A stretch of 22,212 bases of DNA, from contig JAVBQA010000051.1 of NCBI GenBank assembly GCA_031549325.1, positions 1 to 22,212 on the forward strand, in the 5' to 3' direction. Below the pieces are notes generated by a model. The model was not told the origin of the DNA, ran no database searches, and saw only the letters and a program-made list of their open reading frames with translations. Numbering within the stretch: position 1 is the first letter of the stretch; the number at the start of each line of letters is the position of its first letter. This DNA comes from JAJDGF01 sp031549325 (GTDB taxonomy: Bacteria > Bacillota > Clostridia > Christensenellales > Aristaeellaceae). Positions 13,462 to 22,151 of this stretch are shown one piece after another. The position numbers and the translations under genes are program-made.

Positions 13462-14415
13462 ATGATCCGCACCGAGATTTGTGAGGCGCTGGGCATCGAG
13501 TACCCGATCTTCCAGGGCGGCATGGCGTGGGTGTCCGAGGCAAAGCTGGCGGCTGCGGTGAGCAACGCGGGGGGCCTTGGGATCATCTCGGCCGGCAACG
13601 CGGACGCCGACCATGTGCGCGGGCAGGTCCGCGCGTGCAGACAGCTAACGGATAAGCCGTTCGGCGTGAACGTCATGCTAATGAGTCCGTTCGTGGACGA
13701 CGTGTCTCGCGTGCTGGTGGAGGAGAAAGTGCCGGTGGTAACCACCGGCGCGGGGCTGCCCGGCAAATGGATGAAGGACTGGATTCCCGCGGGCATCAAA
13801 GTTGTGCCGGTGGTTCCGTCCACGGCCATTGCCAGGCGCGTAGAACGTGATGGTGCGACCGCCGTCATCGCTGAGGGCACGGAGTCCGGCGGACACGTGG
13901 GCGAACTGACGACGATGGCGCTGGTGCCTCAGGTGGCGGACGCCGTGAAAATTCCGGTGATCGCCGCGGGCGGCATCGCCGACGGGCGCGGCATCGCGGC
14001 CAGCTTCATGCTGGGCGCCAAGGGCGTTCAGTGCGGCACGCGCTTTCTGTGCGCCGAGGAATGCCAGATCCATCAGAACTACAAGGACCGCATCCTGAAG
14101 GCGCGTGACATCGACACGGTCGTCACCGGAAAACGCCTGGGGCACCCGGTGCGCACGCTGAAAAATGCGATGTCGCAGAGGTTCTACGAGATGGAGTATG
14201 ACAGCGCCATCACGAACGAAGAAATCGAGAAATTCGGCGCTGGAACGCTTCGCCGCGCGGCCGTTGAGGGCGATTTGGACGGGGGCAGTTTTATGTCCGG
14301 CCAGATCGCGGCCATGGTGACGAAAATCCAGCCCGCTGGGGAAATTATACGCGAGATGTTTAGGGAGGCCGAGACATTGCTGATGGAGGCAAGTCTATGG
14401 GTAGCAAAGAAATAG
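13462..14415 (+). CDS. fabK: Enoyl-[ACP] reductase II (FMN-dependent)
   Basis: This flavin enzyme of the nitronate monooxygenase-like TIM-barrel family reduces trans-2-enoyl-ACP with NAD(P)H, replacing the short-chain FabI. It has 317 residues. Evidence includes PIFQGGMAWVS (15-25), the catalytic His145 in EGTESGGHVG (138-147) and the FMN-phosphate loop AAGGIADGRG (175-184). FabK enzymes are intrinsically insensitive to triclosan, and no FabI is seen in the window. ATG 13462 comes 1 base after the acpP stop with only a modest GAGG-like ribosome site, so translation is probably coupled. Its 3' end overlaps fabD by 19 bases. A 2-nitropropane dioxygenase annotation would be a misnomer given the operon. 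Confidence 0.96.
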   Translation: MIRTEICEALGIEYPIFQGGMAWVSEAKLAAAVSNAGGLGIISAGNADADHVRGQVRACRQLTDKPFGVNVMLMSPFVDDVSRVLVEEKVPVVTTGAGLPGKWMKDWIPAGIKVVPVVPSTAIARRVERDGATAVIAEGTESGGHVGELTTMALVPQVADAVKIPVIAAGGIADGRGIAASFMLGAKGVQCGTRFLCAEECQIHQNYKDRILKARDIDTVVTGKRLGHPVRTLKNAMSQRFYEMEYDSAITNEEIEKFGAGTLRRAAVEGDLDGGSFMSGQIAAMVTKIQPAGEIIREMFREAETLLMEASLWVAKK

Positions 14416-15326
14416 CATTTGTTTTTGCGGGGCAGGGGGCTCAATATCCGGGCATGGGGCAAAGCATTTACGAAGCCAGCCCGGCTGCGCGCACGCTGAT
14501 GGACAGGGCCGAACGGATTCGGCCAGGGACTCTGATGCAGTGCTTTTTGGGGGATCAGGAGGAGCTTAACCAAACCATCAACACGCAACCTTGTTTGTTT
14601 CTGGTGGACTTTGCCTGTGCGGTGGCCGCGCAGGAGGCGGGCTTTGAACCGGCCAGGTGCGCCGGTTTTTCGCTAGGCGAGCTGGCCGCCGCCGCGTTCT
14701 CGGGCGCGCTGCGCTTTGACGAGGCGTTTAAGCTGGTCATCAAGCGCGCCGCGCTGATGCAAAAGGCCGCCGAAAAAAACCCGGGCAAGATGGCCGCTGT
14801 GCTTCGGCTCTCCGCCGAGCAGGTGGAGGCGCTTGCCAGGGAATTTAACCAGGTGTACCCGGTAAACTACAACTGCCCAGGCCAGACGGTGGTGGCTTGC
14901 GCGGAAGCTGAGTTCGACGCATTTTGCGCAAAGGTGCAGGAACTGCGCGGGCGCGCTGTGCCGCTTGCTGTCAGCGGCGCGTTCCACTCGCCGTTCATGC
15001 GCCAGGCCAGCGAAGGGCTTGCGGAGTACCTTTCGGGCGTGAAGATCAACAGCTGTGCGATCCCGCTGTATTCAAACGTCACCGGCAAGCCATACGCAGG
15101 TGATTATAGACAGCTGCTCTCCGCGCAGGTGCAAAGCCCGGTGTTGTGGCAGAAAACCATGGAGAATATGCGCATGGCGCGCGCGACCATCTTTGTTGAA
15201 CTGGGCGCGGGCACCACGCTTTCCGGATTCATCAAAAAGACGATAGACGACGCCATTGTTTACAATGTGGCGGATGCGGACAGCCTGGCTCGGCTGCAAG
15301 CGGCCAGGTCGGAGGGGATTTTATGA
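14397..15326 (+). CDS. fabD: Malonyl-CoA:[ACP] transacylase
   Basis: The enzyme transfers malonyl from CoA to ACP, supplying the extender unit. The 309-residue protein shows the N-terminal AGQGAQYPGMG (11-21), the nucleophile Ser92 in GFSLGE (90-95) and the catalytic His197 in SGAFHSPFM (193-201). ATG 14397 has GGAGG 7 bases upstream and starts inside the last codons of fabK in another frame. The TGA stop overlaps the fabG ATG. Length and motifs are entirely standard. Confidence 0.97.
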   Translation: MGSKEIAFVFAGQGAQYPGMGQSIYEASPAARTLMDRAERIRPGTLMQCFLGDQEELNQTINTQPCLFLVDFACAVAAQEAGFEPARCAGFSLGELAAAAFSGALRFDEAFKLVIKRAALMQKAAEKNPGKMAAVLRLSAEQVEALAREFNQVYPVNYNCPGQTVVACAEAEFDAFCAKVQELRGRAVPLAVSGAFHSPFMRQASEGLAEYLSGVKINSCAIPLYSNVTGKPYAGDYRQLLSAQVQSPVLWQKTMENMRMARATIFVELGAGTTLSGFIKKTIDDAIVYNVADADSLARLQAARSEGIL

Positions 15327-16051
15327 GTGAAACCAGGGTGGCGCTGGTCAGCGGCGGCTCGCGCGGCATCGGGCGCGCCATCGCCAAGGCGCTGACGGGT
15401 GCGGGCATGCGCGTGGCGATCCTGTATGCGGGCAACAAGGGGGCCGCCGATGAGGCGGTCCAGAATGGCGACTGCGCGCTGGCCATCCGCTGCGACGTGA
15501 GCCTGTCCGGACAGGTGATCGAGGCCGTCAGGCAAGCCAAAGAGGCGCTCGGGCCCATCGACGTGCTGGTGAACAACGCGGGCATCACGCGGGATGGGCT
15601 CAGCATGCGCATGACCGACGACGATTTCCAGAGCGTGCTCAGCACCAACCTGTCCGGCGCGTTCTACCTGATTCGCGCCGTCATGCCCGACATGGTGAAA
15701 AGGCGCGCGGGCCGCATCCTGAACATCAGCTCGGTCTCCGGGCTGATGGGCAACGCGGGTCAGGCGAATTATGCCGCGTCCAAGGCGGGCATGATCGGGC
15801 TCACGAAGTCCGTAGCCAAGGAGCTGGCGCCGCGCGGCATCACGGTGAACGCCATCGCACCCGGGTTCATCCAAACCGACATGACCGGCGCGATGGACGC
15901 TGGGGCGCTTGAAAAGGCGCTGGAGTTCGTACCCATGCGCCGCATGGGCGCGCCGGACGACATCGCGCAGGCCGCGCTGTTCCTCTGTTCAGAGGGGGCG
16001 GGCTACATCACCGGGGCCGTGCTGCAGGTGGACGGCGGCCTGTATATGTGA
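15323..16051 (+). CDS. fabG: 3-oxoacyl-[ACP] reductase
   Basis: This short-chain dehydrogenase reduces 3-oxoacyl-ACP with NADPH. It has 242 residues. The cofactor loop is GGSRGIG (11-17), NNAG is at 84-87, and the catalytic residues are Ser137 (ISSVSG), Tyr150 and Lys154 (YAASK). The C-terminal VDGGLYM is typical of FabG. ATG 15323 overlaps the fabD stop (ATGA) and has GGAGGGG 5 bases upstream. It is flanked by fabD and fabF in the canonical order, which excludes an unrelated SDR role. Confidence 0.97.
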   Translation: MSETRVALVSGGSRGIGRAIAKALTGAGMRVAILYAGNKGAADEAVQNGDCALAIRCDVSLSGQVIEAVRQAKEALGPIDVLVNNAGITRDGLSMRMTDDDFQSVLSTNLSGAFYLIRAVMPDMVKRRAGRILNISSVSGLMGNAGQANYAASKAGMIGLTKSVAKELAPRGITVNAIAPGFIQTDMTGAMDAGALEKALEFVPMRRMGAPDDIAQAALFLCSEGAGYITGAVLQVDGGLYM

Positions 16052-16061
16052 GGGATATGTT

Positions 16062-17297
16062 ATGAAGCGAGTTGTGATCACCGGCATGGGCGTAATCGCG
16101 CCCAATGGCAACAGCGTTCAGACGTTTGCAGACCGCCTGTTTTCAGGCATGTCCGGCATCGGCCTGATCACGCGGTTCGATACCGCCGATTTCAAGGTGA
16201 AAATCGCCGCCGAGGTGAAGGATTTCGACGGCGAGCGGTACGGCATCGACAAGGGCGAGGCGAGAAGGCTTGACCTGTTCGCGCAGTATGCGCTGGCCGC
16301 CGCCGAGCAGGCGGTTGCGGACAGCGGCATTCTGGGGAACGTGGACAAGACGCGCTTCGGAACTTACGTGGGCAGCGGCATCGGCGGTATGCAGACCTTC
16401 ATGAACGAGGAGGAGAAGCTGCTGTCGCGCGGTCCGTCCCGGGTGTCGCCGCTGTTTATCCCCATGATGATCGGCAACATTGCCGCCGGCAACATTGCCA
16501 TCCGCTATGGCGCCGAGGGGCCGAGCCTCCCGATTGTGACCGCGTGCGCCACGTCCACCAACGCGATTGGCGAGGCGTTCCGCGCCATCAAGCACGGCTA
16601 TGCCGACGCCATCATCGCGGGCGGCTCCGAGGCAACCATCAACCCGCTGGCAACGGCTGGCTTCACCAATTGCAAGGCGCTCACCGAGGCTTCCGATCCG
16701 GGCGCCGCCTCGTTGCCGTTTGACGCGCGCCGCGCCGGGTTCGTGATGGGCGAGGGTGCGGGCATCGTGATTTTAGAAGCGCTGGAGCATGCCAAGGCCC
16801 GGGGCGCGAAGATCTACGCGGAACTGTGCGGCTACGGCAACACCTGCGACGCGCACCATGTGACCGCGCCGCACCCGGAGGCCGAGGGCGCCGCGCGCGC
16901 GATGAGGCAGGCCCTGGAAGAAGCTGGGTACAAGAAGGGCGAGCGGATATACATCAATGCGCACGGCACCGGCACGCCGCTAAACGACGCCGCCGAGACG
17001 CTGGCCATCAAGAAGGCGCTGGGCGAAGACGAGGCGAGGAAGGCGCTCATCAGCTCGACCAAGTCCATGACCGGTCACATGCTGGGCGCGGCGGGCGGCG
17101 CGGAGTGCATCGCCGCCGTGCTGGCGCTACAGAGCGGCAGGGTGCCGCCCACGATCAATCTGATCCAGCCGGATCCGGCGTGCGACCTGGACTACGCGCC
17201 CAATCAGGCCCGGGAATTCCAGGCCGACCTGGCGCTGTCCAACTCGCTCGGGTTTGGCGGACACAACGGCGTGATTGCCATTCGGAGGTATGCATGA
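16062..17297 (+). CDS. fabF: 3-oxoacyl-[ACP] synthase II
   Basis: This is the elongating condensing enzyme, 411 residues. The Cys-His-His triad is present: Cys162 (TACATSTNAIGEA), His301 (NAHGTGTPLND) and His339 (SMTGHMLGAAGG), close to E. coli FabF numbering. The C-terminal NSLGFGGHNG (394-403) is characteristic. The frame is open 51 codons upstream, but that lies inside fabG and has no homology character. The Met at 16062 (MKRVVITGMGVIAPNG) is 10 bases after the fabG stop with AGGGAT as ribosome site. The stop overlaps accB (ATGA). As the only elongating KAS in the window it may do both FabB and FabF tasks. Confidence 0.97.
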   Translation: MKRVVITGMGVIAPNGNSVQTFADRLFSGMSGIGLITRFDTADFKVKIAAEVKDFDGERYGIDKGEARRLDLFAQYALAAAEQAVADSGILGNVDKTRFGTYVGSGIGGMQTFMNEEEKLLSRGPSRVSPLFIPMMIGNIAAGNIAIRYGAEGPSLPIVTACATSTNAIGEAFRAIKHGYADAIIAGGSEATINPLATAGFTNCKALTEASDPGAASLPFDARRAGFVMGEGAGIVILEALEHAKARGAKIYAELCGYGNTCDAHHVTAPHPEAEGAARAMRQALEEAGYKKGERIYINAHGTGTPLNDAAETLAIKKALGEDEARKALISSTKSMTGHMLGAAGGAECIAAVLALQSGRVPPTINLIQPDPACDLDYAPNQAREFQADLALSNSLGFGGHNGVIAIRRYA

Positions 17298-17734
17298 ACA
17301 TCAAGCAGATTCGGGAACTGGCCGAGATCGTCAGGGAAAACGGGCTGACGGCGCTGGAGATTGAAGAGGGGGAGACCCGCATTTTCCTGGGCCGCGAGAC
17401 GATCGTGCAGGGTGCGCCTGCGGTTGCCGCGGCCGCGCCGGTTGCACAGCAAACGGCGCCGACCCCTGCCGGCAAGGAAGATCCGGTGGACTTCAACCGC
17501 ACCAAGGAGGTTAAGTCCTCGCTGATCGGCGTGTTCTATGCCTCGCCGTCGCCGGAGGCCCAGCCGTTTGTGCAGGTGGGCAGCAAGGTCAAGAAGGGCG
17601 ACGTGCTGTGCATCATCGAGGCCATGAAGCTGATGAACGAGATCGTGGCCGACGAGGCGGGCGAGATCGTAGACATTTGCGTGAGCAACGGCGATGTGGT
17701 GGAGTTTGGGCAAACGCTGTTTAAGTTGTGCTAA
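17294..17734 (+). CDS. accB: Biotin carboxyl carrier protein of acetyl-CoA carboxylase
   Basis: This 146-residue protein carries the biotin that shuttles CO2 between biotin carboxylase and carboxyltransferase. The C-terminal biotinyl domain (about 70-146) contains the biotinylation site Lys112 in IIEAMKLMNEI (107-117). An Ala/Pro-rich hinge (38-60) links it to the N-terminal helix. ATG 17294 overlaps the fabF stop and has GGAGGT 5 bases upstream. It is 46 bases before fabZ, the standard position for accB in Firmicutes clusters. Confidence 0.96.
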   Translation: MNIKQIRELAEIVRENGLTALEIEEGETRIFLGRETIVQGAPAVAAAAPVAQQTAPTPAGKEDPVDFNRTKEVKSSLIGVFYASPSPEAQPFVQVGSKVKKGDVLCIIEAMKLMNEIVADEAGEIVDICVSNGDVVEFGQTLFKLC

Positions 17735-17780
17735 GCGTGAAGGCCTCTCGCGAATCTGTGAGATCATTTGGAGGAAGACC

Positions 17781-18191
17781 ATGAACCGCGACGAAATCAT
17801 GCGCATCCTGCCGCACCGGGACAGCATGCTGCTGCTGGATACGGCCGAGCGGACCGAGCCGGGCTGCGCGCGCGGCAGCTACACGGTGAAGGGCGACGAG
17901 TGGTTCCTGAACGGCCATTTTCCGGGCAACCCGGTGGTGCCGGGCGTGATCCTGTGCGAGATCATCGGGCAGGCCAGCTGCGCGCTGTTCAGCGACGCGA
18001 TCCAGGGCAAGACGCCCTATTACGCGGGCATCGAGAAAGCCCGTTTTCGGCGCATGGTACGCCCGGGCGACACCATCGAGATCGAGGTTCGCGAGCTGCG
18101 CAGCAAGCTGAACGTGCACGTGATCGAAGGCTCGGCAAAGGTGGACGGGCAGCTGGCCTGCGCAGGCGAGTTCTCGTTTGTCATCGCCTGA
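17781..18191 (+). CDS. fabZ: 3-hydroxyacyl-[ACP] dehydratase
   Basis: This hotdog-fold dehydratase of 136 residues forms trans-2-enoyl-ACP. The catalytic pair is His46 in GHFPGNPVVPG (45-55) and Glu60 (ILCEIIGQ), separated by the same 14 residues as in E. coli FabZ. The family N-terminus ILPHRDSMLLLD (9-20) is present. ATG 17781 has GGAGGA upstream. An upstream extension of the frame overlaps accB and is not credible. It is the only dehydratase here, with no FabA-type isomerase seen. Confidence 0.97.
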   Translation: MNRDEIMRILPHRDSMLLLDTAERTEPGCARGSYTVKGDEWFLNGHFPGNPVVPGVILCEIIGQASCALFSDAIQGKTPYYAGIEKARFRRMVRPGDTIEIEVRELRSKLNVHVIEGSAKVDGQLACAGEFSFVIA

Positions 18192-18219
18192 CAGCAACAG
18201 CCTTTAGGAGGGCAAGACT

Positions 18220-19551
18220 TTGTTTCCAAAAATCCTGATTGCCAATCGCGGCGAGATCGCGGTGCGCATCATCCGCGCGTGCAAAGAAATGGGCATCCAG
18301 ACGGTGTCGGTGTTCTCCGAAGCCGACCGGGACGCGCTGCACGTGTCCTTGGCCGACGAGAGCTACTGCATCGGCCCTGCACCGGCGGGCAAGAGTTATC
18401 TGAACATGCCCGCGATTCTGCAGGCGGCGGTGGTGTCCGGCTCGGTGGCGATTCATCCGGGCTACGGGCTGCTCTCTGAAAACGCCGAGTTCGCCCGAGC
18501 CTGCGAGCAGTGCAACGTAAAGTTCATCGGCCCGAGCGCCGAGGTCATCGGCAAGATGGGCGACAAGGACGAGGCCCGGAGGCGGATGCGCGCGGCGGGC
18601 GTTCCGATCGTCCCCGGCTGTGATTTGGTCGAGAGCGCCGAGCAGGCGAAGGCCGAGGCCGAGAGGATCGGTTTTCCGCTGCTCATCAAGGCGCGCTCAG
18701 GCGGCGGCGGGCGCGGTATCCGCCGGGTGGACAGCGTGGCCGAGGTGGAGCGCGCGTTTCAGATGGCTTCTCAGGAGGCGCAGGGCGCGTTTGGCGACGG
18801 AGCGGTCTACATGGAGAAGTTCCTGCAGGACGTGAAGCACATCGAAGTTCAGCTGCTGTGCGACGCCCACGGGCATGCGGTGGCGCTGGGCGAGCGCGAC
18901 TGCTCCATGCAGCGGCGCAATCAGAAGCTGATCGAGGAAAGCCCGTCGGCCGTCGTGGACGAGAACCTCAGAAACCGCATGATGGACGCCGCCGTCAAAG
19001 CCGCGCTGGCCGTTGGCTACGAGGGCGTGGGCACGGTGGAGTTTCTGCTGACGCGCGACAAGCAGTTCTACTTCATGGAGATGAATACGCGCCTGCAGGT
19101 TGAACACCCGGTCACCGAGATGGTTACCTGGATCGACCTGGTCAAGTGGCAGATCCGCGTGGCGGCAGGCCTTGAGCTGCCCTTTGAGCAAAAGGACGTC
19201 CGCATCGAAGGCCACGCCATCGAGTGCCGCATAAACGCCGAGAATCCTCTGCTGGGCTTCCGGCCTAGCTGCGGCAAGATCGAGATTTTGCACGTGCCGG
19301 GCGGCCCCTGGGTGAGGTTCGACACCGCGCTGTACCAGGGCTATGAGGTGCCGCCCTTCTACGATTCCATGATCGGCAAGCTGATCGTGTTTGCCAAGAC
19401 CCGCGCCGAGGCCATCCGAAAGATGCAGGCGGCGCTGTGCGAGATGGTCATCGAGGGCGTGGACCACACCGCGTCCATGCAGGCCGAGCTCATCTCCGAG
19501 AGAGCGTTTGAGGATGGCTCGTATACTACCAGTTTTCTGGCAGGGAGGTAG
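18220..19551 (+). CDS. accC: Biotin carboxylase subunit of acetyl-CoA carboxylase
   Basis: This ATP-grasp enzyme carboxylates the biotin on AccB. The 443-residue protein begins with the family signature FPKILIANRGEIAVRI. It has the glycine-rich ATP loop ARSGGGGRGIRRV (158-170) and the active-site stretch EMNTRLQVEHPVTE (287-300), with HPGYGLLSENAEF at 79-91. The start is TTG at 18220, 7 bases after a strong AGGAGGG (18206-18212). No ATG fits, because homology begins at the second residue. Its stop is 3 bases before accD. Confidence 0.97.
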   Translation: MFPKILIANRGEIAVRIIRACKEMGIQTVSVFSEADRDALHVSLADESYCIGPAPAGKSYLNMPAILQAAVVSGSVAIHPGYGLLSENAEFARACEQCNVKFIGPSAEVIGKMGDKDEARRRMRAAGVPIVPGCDLVESAEQAKAEAERIGFPLLIKARSGGGGRGIRRVDSVAEVERAFQMASQEAQGAFGDGAVYMEKFLQDVKHIEVQLLCDAHGHAVALGERDCSMQRRNQKLIEESPSAVVDENLRNRMMDAAVKAALAVGYEGVGTVEFLLTRDKQFYFMEMNTRLQVEHPVTEMVTWIDLVKWQIRVAAGLELPFEQKDVRIEGHAIECRINAENPLLGFRPSCGKIEILHVPGGPWVRFDTALYQGYEVPPFYDSMIGKLIVFAKTRAEAIRKMQAALCEMVIEGVDHTASMQAELISERAFEDGSYTTSFLAGR

Positions 19552-19554
19552 CAC

Positions 19555-20427
19555 ATGCTCCCCAAGAACCTATTTAAACGGCCGCTGAACAAGCTTGAGG
19601 ACATGGGGGAGGACACGCCGGGGCTCGGCATGCCCTCCGTGCCCGACGAGATGTATGTGGCGTGCCCCGACTGCAAGCACATGATGCTGGCGCAGCTGCT
19701 GCAGCAGAACCGCTACGTGTGCCCCAAGTGCAATCGCCATTTCCGGATCGGCGCGAGGAAGCGCGTGTCCATCATTCCCGACGAGAACAGCTTCGCAGAG
19801 ATGGATGGGGAGCTGCTATCCGGCAATCCGCTTGCCTTCCCGGATTATGACGACAAGCTGCAAAAAGCCATGAAGGGAAGCGGCGAGAAGGAGGGCGTGC
19901 TGACCGGCACAGCCGCCTTCGAGGGCATCAGGGCCGCCGTGTTCGTGATGGACTCGGGCTTCATGATGGGCTCCATGGGCACCGTCGTGGGCGAAAAGGT
20001 CACGCGACTGTTCGAGTTCGCGATGGCCGAAAGTCTGCCGGTGGTGGGCTTTACGGTGTCCGGCGGCGCGCGCATGCAGGAGGGTATTCTGTCGCTGATG
20101 CAGATGGCCAAGACCTCCGGCGCGGTTAAGCGTTTCTCGGACGCGGGAGGGCTGTACATCGCCGTGCTGACCGATCCGACCACCGGCGGCGTGATGGCCA
20201 GCTTCGCCATGGAGGCCGACATCACCCTGGCCGAGCCGGGTGCGCTGATTGGATTTGCGGGGCCGCGCGTCATCGAGCAGACCATCCGGCAGAAGCTGCC
20301 CGAGGGTTTCCAGAGCGCGGAGTTCCTGCTGGATAAGGGCTTTGTGGATCAGATCGTGGATCGGCGGTCGCAGCGCGAGCTGATTGCGCGGCTGCTCCGC
20401 CTGCACGGAAGGGAGGCCGAACGATGA
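19555..20427 (+). CDS. accD: Acetyl-CoA carboxylase carboxyltransferase beta subunit
   Basis: With AccA it transfers the carboxyl group from biotin to acetyl-CoA, giving malonyl-CoA. The 290-residue protein has an N-terminal zinc ribbon (C37-x2-C40 and C56-x2-C59), then the crotonase-like carboxyltransferase fold with the oxyanion-hole motif SGGARMQEG (168-176) and GPRVIEQTIRQKLPEGFQ near 241-258. ATG 19555 has GGGAGG upstream, inside the end of accC. The stop overlaps accA as ATGA, typical for a stoichiometric complex. Confidence 0.97.
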   Translation: MLPKNLFKRPLNKLEDMGEDTPGLGMPSVPDEMYVACPDCKHMMLAQLLQQNRYVCPKCNRHFRIGARKRVSIIPDENSFAEMDGELLSGNPLAFPDYDDKLQKAMKGSGEKEGVLTGTAAFEGIRAAVFVMDSGFMMGSMGTVVGEKVTRLFEFAMAESLPVVGFTVSGGARMQEGILSLMQMAKTSGAVKRFSDAGGLYIAVLTDPTTGGVMASFAMEADITLAEPGALIGFAGPRVIEQTIRQKLPEGFQSAEFLLDKGFVDQIVDRRSQRELIARLLRLHGREAER

Positions 20428-21203
20428 GCGCATATGACAAGGTGCTGGCCTCCCGCGCTAAGGGACGGCCCACCGCGCTTCAGTTCATTGAGGCGATGTT
20501 CACCGAGTTTGAGGAGATGCATGGCGACCGCCGCTTTGGCGACGACAAAGCCATCGTGGCCGGAATCGCGTTTTTGGATGGAAAGCCGGTCACCGTGATT
20601 GGCATTGAGAAGGGCGAAAGCACCCAGGACAAGGTCAAGCGCAACTTCGGTTCGGCGCACCCGGAGGGGTATCGAAAGGCGCTGCGCCAGATGAAGCTGG
20701 CCGAGAAGTTCAAAAGGCCGGTGATTTGCCTGGTGGACACCTCGGGCGCCTACTGCGGCATTGGCGCGGAGGAGCGCGGCCAGGGCTTGGCCATCGCCGA
20801 AAACATGGCGGAGATGATGACACTGAACACCCCAATCATCACCGTGATGATCGGCGAGGGCGGCAGCGGCGGCGCGCTGGCGCTGGCCGTGGCTGACGAG
20901 GTATGGATGATGGAGAACGCCTACTACTCGGTGATCTCTCCGGAGGGAGCCGCCTCAATCCTGTGGAAGGACGCCAAGCGCAATAAGGAGGCGTCCGAGG
21001 GCCTGCGGCTGACGGCGGAGGATCTGCTGGAGTTTCGGGTCATCGAGCGCATTCTGCCGGAAGACGGGCCCTTCAAAGGCCGCGCAGAGTCACTGAAAAA
21101 CGAGCTCTCCGAGGCGCTCAGCCGCTATGCCGGGATGGACGCTCAGCAGCGCCTGGATGCGCGCTACCACAAGTACCGCAAGATCGGAGGGGATGCTTCG
21201 TGA
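20424..21203 (+). CDS. accA: Acetyl-CoA carboxylase carboxyltransferase alpha subunit
   Basis: This 259-residue partner of AccD is shorter than the 319-residue E. coli protein and lacks most of its N-terminal extension, as is common in Firmicutes. Conserved segments are FGSAHPEGYRKA (75-86), DTSGAYCGIGAEERGQG (105-121) and the glycine-rich IGEGGSGGALALA (143-155). It is the last acc gene of the cluster, completing a full acetyl-CoA carboxylase. The stop overlaps the next gene by GTGA. Confidence 0.97.
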   Translation: MSAYDKVLASRAKGRPTALQFIEAMFTEFEEMHGDRRFGDDKAIVAGIAFLDGKPVTVIGIEKGESTQDKVKRNFGSAHPEGYRKALRQMKLAEKFKRPVICLVDTSGAYCGIGAEERGQGLAIAENMAEMMTLNTPIITVMIGEGGSGGALALAVADEVWMMENAYYSVISPEGAASILWKDAKRNKEASEGLRLTAEDLLEFRVIERILPEDGPFKGRAESLKNELSEALSRYAGMDAQQRLDARYHKYRKIGGDAS

Positions 21204-22027
21204 TCGTGATCGTCACCGACAGCACCGCCTATCTGACGAGAACCGAGGTCGTTACCATGGGCGTGATGACCGTTCCCATGAGCTATTCGATCGACGGCGG
21301 TGCCAGCTATTTCGAGGGTTATGTGGACGATTCGGACGCCTACGAGACGCTGGTCGCCAACAATCTGATGCGCATGCACACCTCGCAAGTGCCGCTGGGC
21401 ACGTTTACCCGTGCGTTCACCGAGCTGCGCGCTGCCGGGCACGACGTGCTCTGCATCCCCATCAGCTCGCGCCTGTCGGGCACCTACGCCAACGCGCTCA
21501 TCGCCGCGCGAGAGATCGGCGGCGACCACATCGAGGTGGTGGATTCACTGACGACGGCGGGCGGGCTGTATCTGCTGGTCAAGGAAGCGCGCGCGAAGAT
21601 CGAGCAGGGCGCGTCGCTTTCCGAGGTGGCCGAGTATCTGAAGGCGCGGCGCGAAGCGCTGCGCACCGCGTTCTCTGTGGACGACATGGAGGCGCTGCGC
21701 AGGAGCGGCCGCCTGGGCAACGTGAAGATGTCCATCTCCACCATCCTGAACATCAAGCCGCTCCTGAAGATCACCGACGGTTCCATCGTGTCCGCCGGCA
21801 TCGCCCGCGGCCAGAACGAGCAGATCAAGAAGCTTGGCCAGTTTGTCGACACCGAGGCCGGGCTGCTGGTCGTGGAGCAGTTCCTCGCCGGGCGCACCGC
21901 GCAAATCGTGCGCGAATTGTTTGAGGCACGCGGCTTCGAGGTCAAGTTCCGCCGCGTCGGGCCGGTGCTGGGCGTGCACCTTGGGCATGGGTCCGTGGGC
22001 GTGACCTGGATTGAGCCGGAGACGTAG
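21200..22027 (+). CDS. DegV/FakB-family fatty-acid-binding protein
   Basis: This 275-residue protein of the DegV fold begins MIVIVTDSTAYL and carries ligand-site motifs HTSQVP (60-65), PISSRLSGTY (87-96) and VDSLTTAGG (114-122). Members studied as FakB hold a single fatty acid and present it to the kinase FakA, giving acyl-phosphate for phospholipid synthesis. The start is GTG at 21200, sharing GTGA with the accA stop, with GGAGGGG upstream. It therefore belongs to the fatty-acid operon and is translationally coupled to accA. No FakA gene is in the window. The family is certain; the specific FakB role is inferred from context. Confidence 0.9.
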   Translation: MIVIVTDSTAYLTRTEVVTMGVMTVPMSYSIDGGASYFEGYVDDSDAYETLVANNLMRMHTSQVPLGTFTRAFTELRAAGHDVLCIPISSRLSGTYANALIAAREIGGDHIEVVDSLTTAGGLYLLVKEARAKIEQGASLSEVAEYLKARREALRTAFSVDDMEALRRSGRLGNVKMSISTILNIKPLLKITDGSIVSAGIARGQNEQIKKLGQFVDTEAGLLVVEQFLAGRTAQIVRELFEARGFEVKFRRVGPVLGVHLGHGSVGVTWIEPET

Positions 22028-22095
22028 AAGGTTCGCAAGGGCAACGCCGTCCTTAGCCCCTGATAGGGATTCATACTAGCCAAAAACATTAACTA

Positions 22096-22124
22096 TTTAT
22101 AAAAGCATCGCACTGTGATATAAT
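22096..22124 (+). promoter_or_regulatory. Promoter for the gene entering the right edge
   Basis: TATAAT (22119-22124) is preceded by TGA, giving an extended -10 (TGn). A weaker -35 TTTATA (22096-22101) sits at a 17-base spacing. The local sequence is clearly more AT-rich than the flanking genes. No convincing terminator for the fatty-acid operon was seen between 22028 and this promoter. Confidence 0.65.
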
Positions 22125-22151
22125 GGAAAGCGAACAGTGGGGGTGCAAAAG

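Noticed and set aside
20736..20790. Unusual DTSGAYCG motif in AccA instead of the DTPGAYPG of E. coli
   Set aside because: As far as I recall, this variation occurs in Firmicutes AccA proteins; the rest of the site is intact.
22028..22095. Intrinsic terminator after the DegV-family gene
   Set aside because: Only short, weak pairings (for example CCC-TGATA-GGG near 22056-22070) and no T-tract were found.
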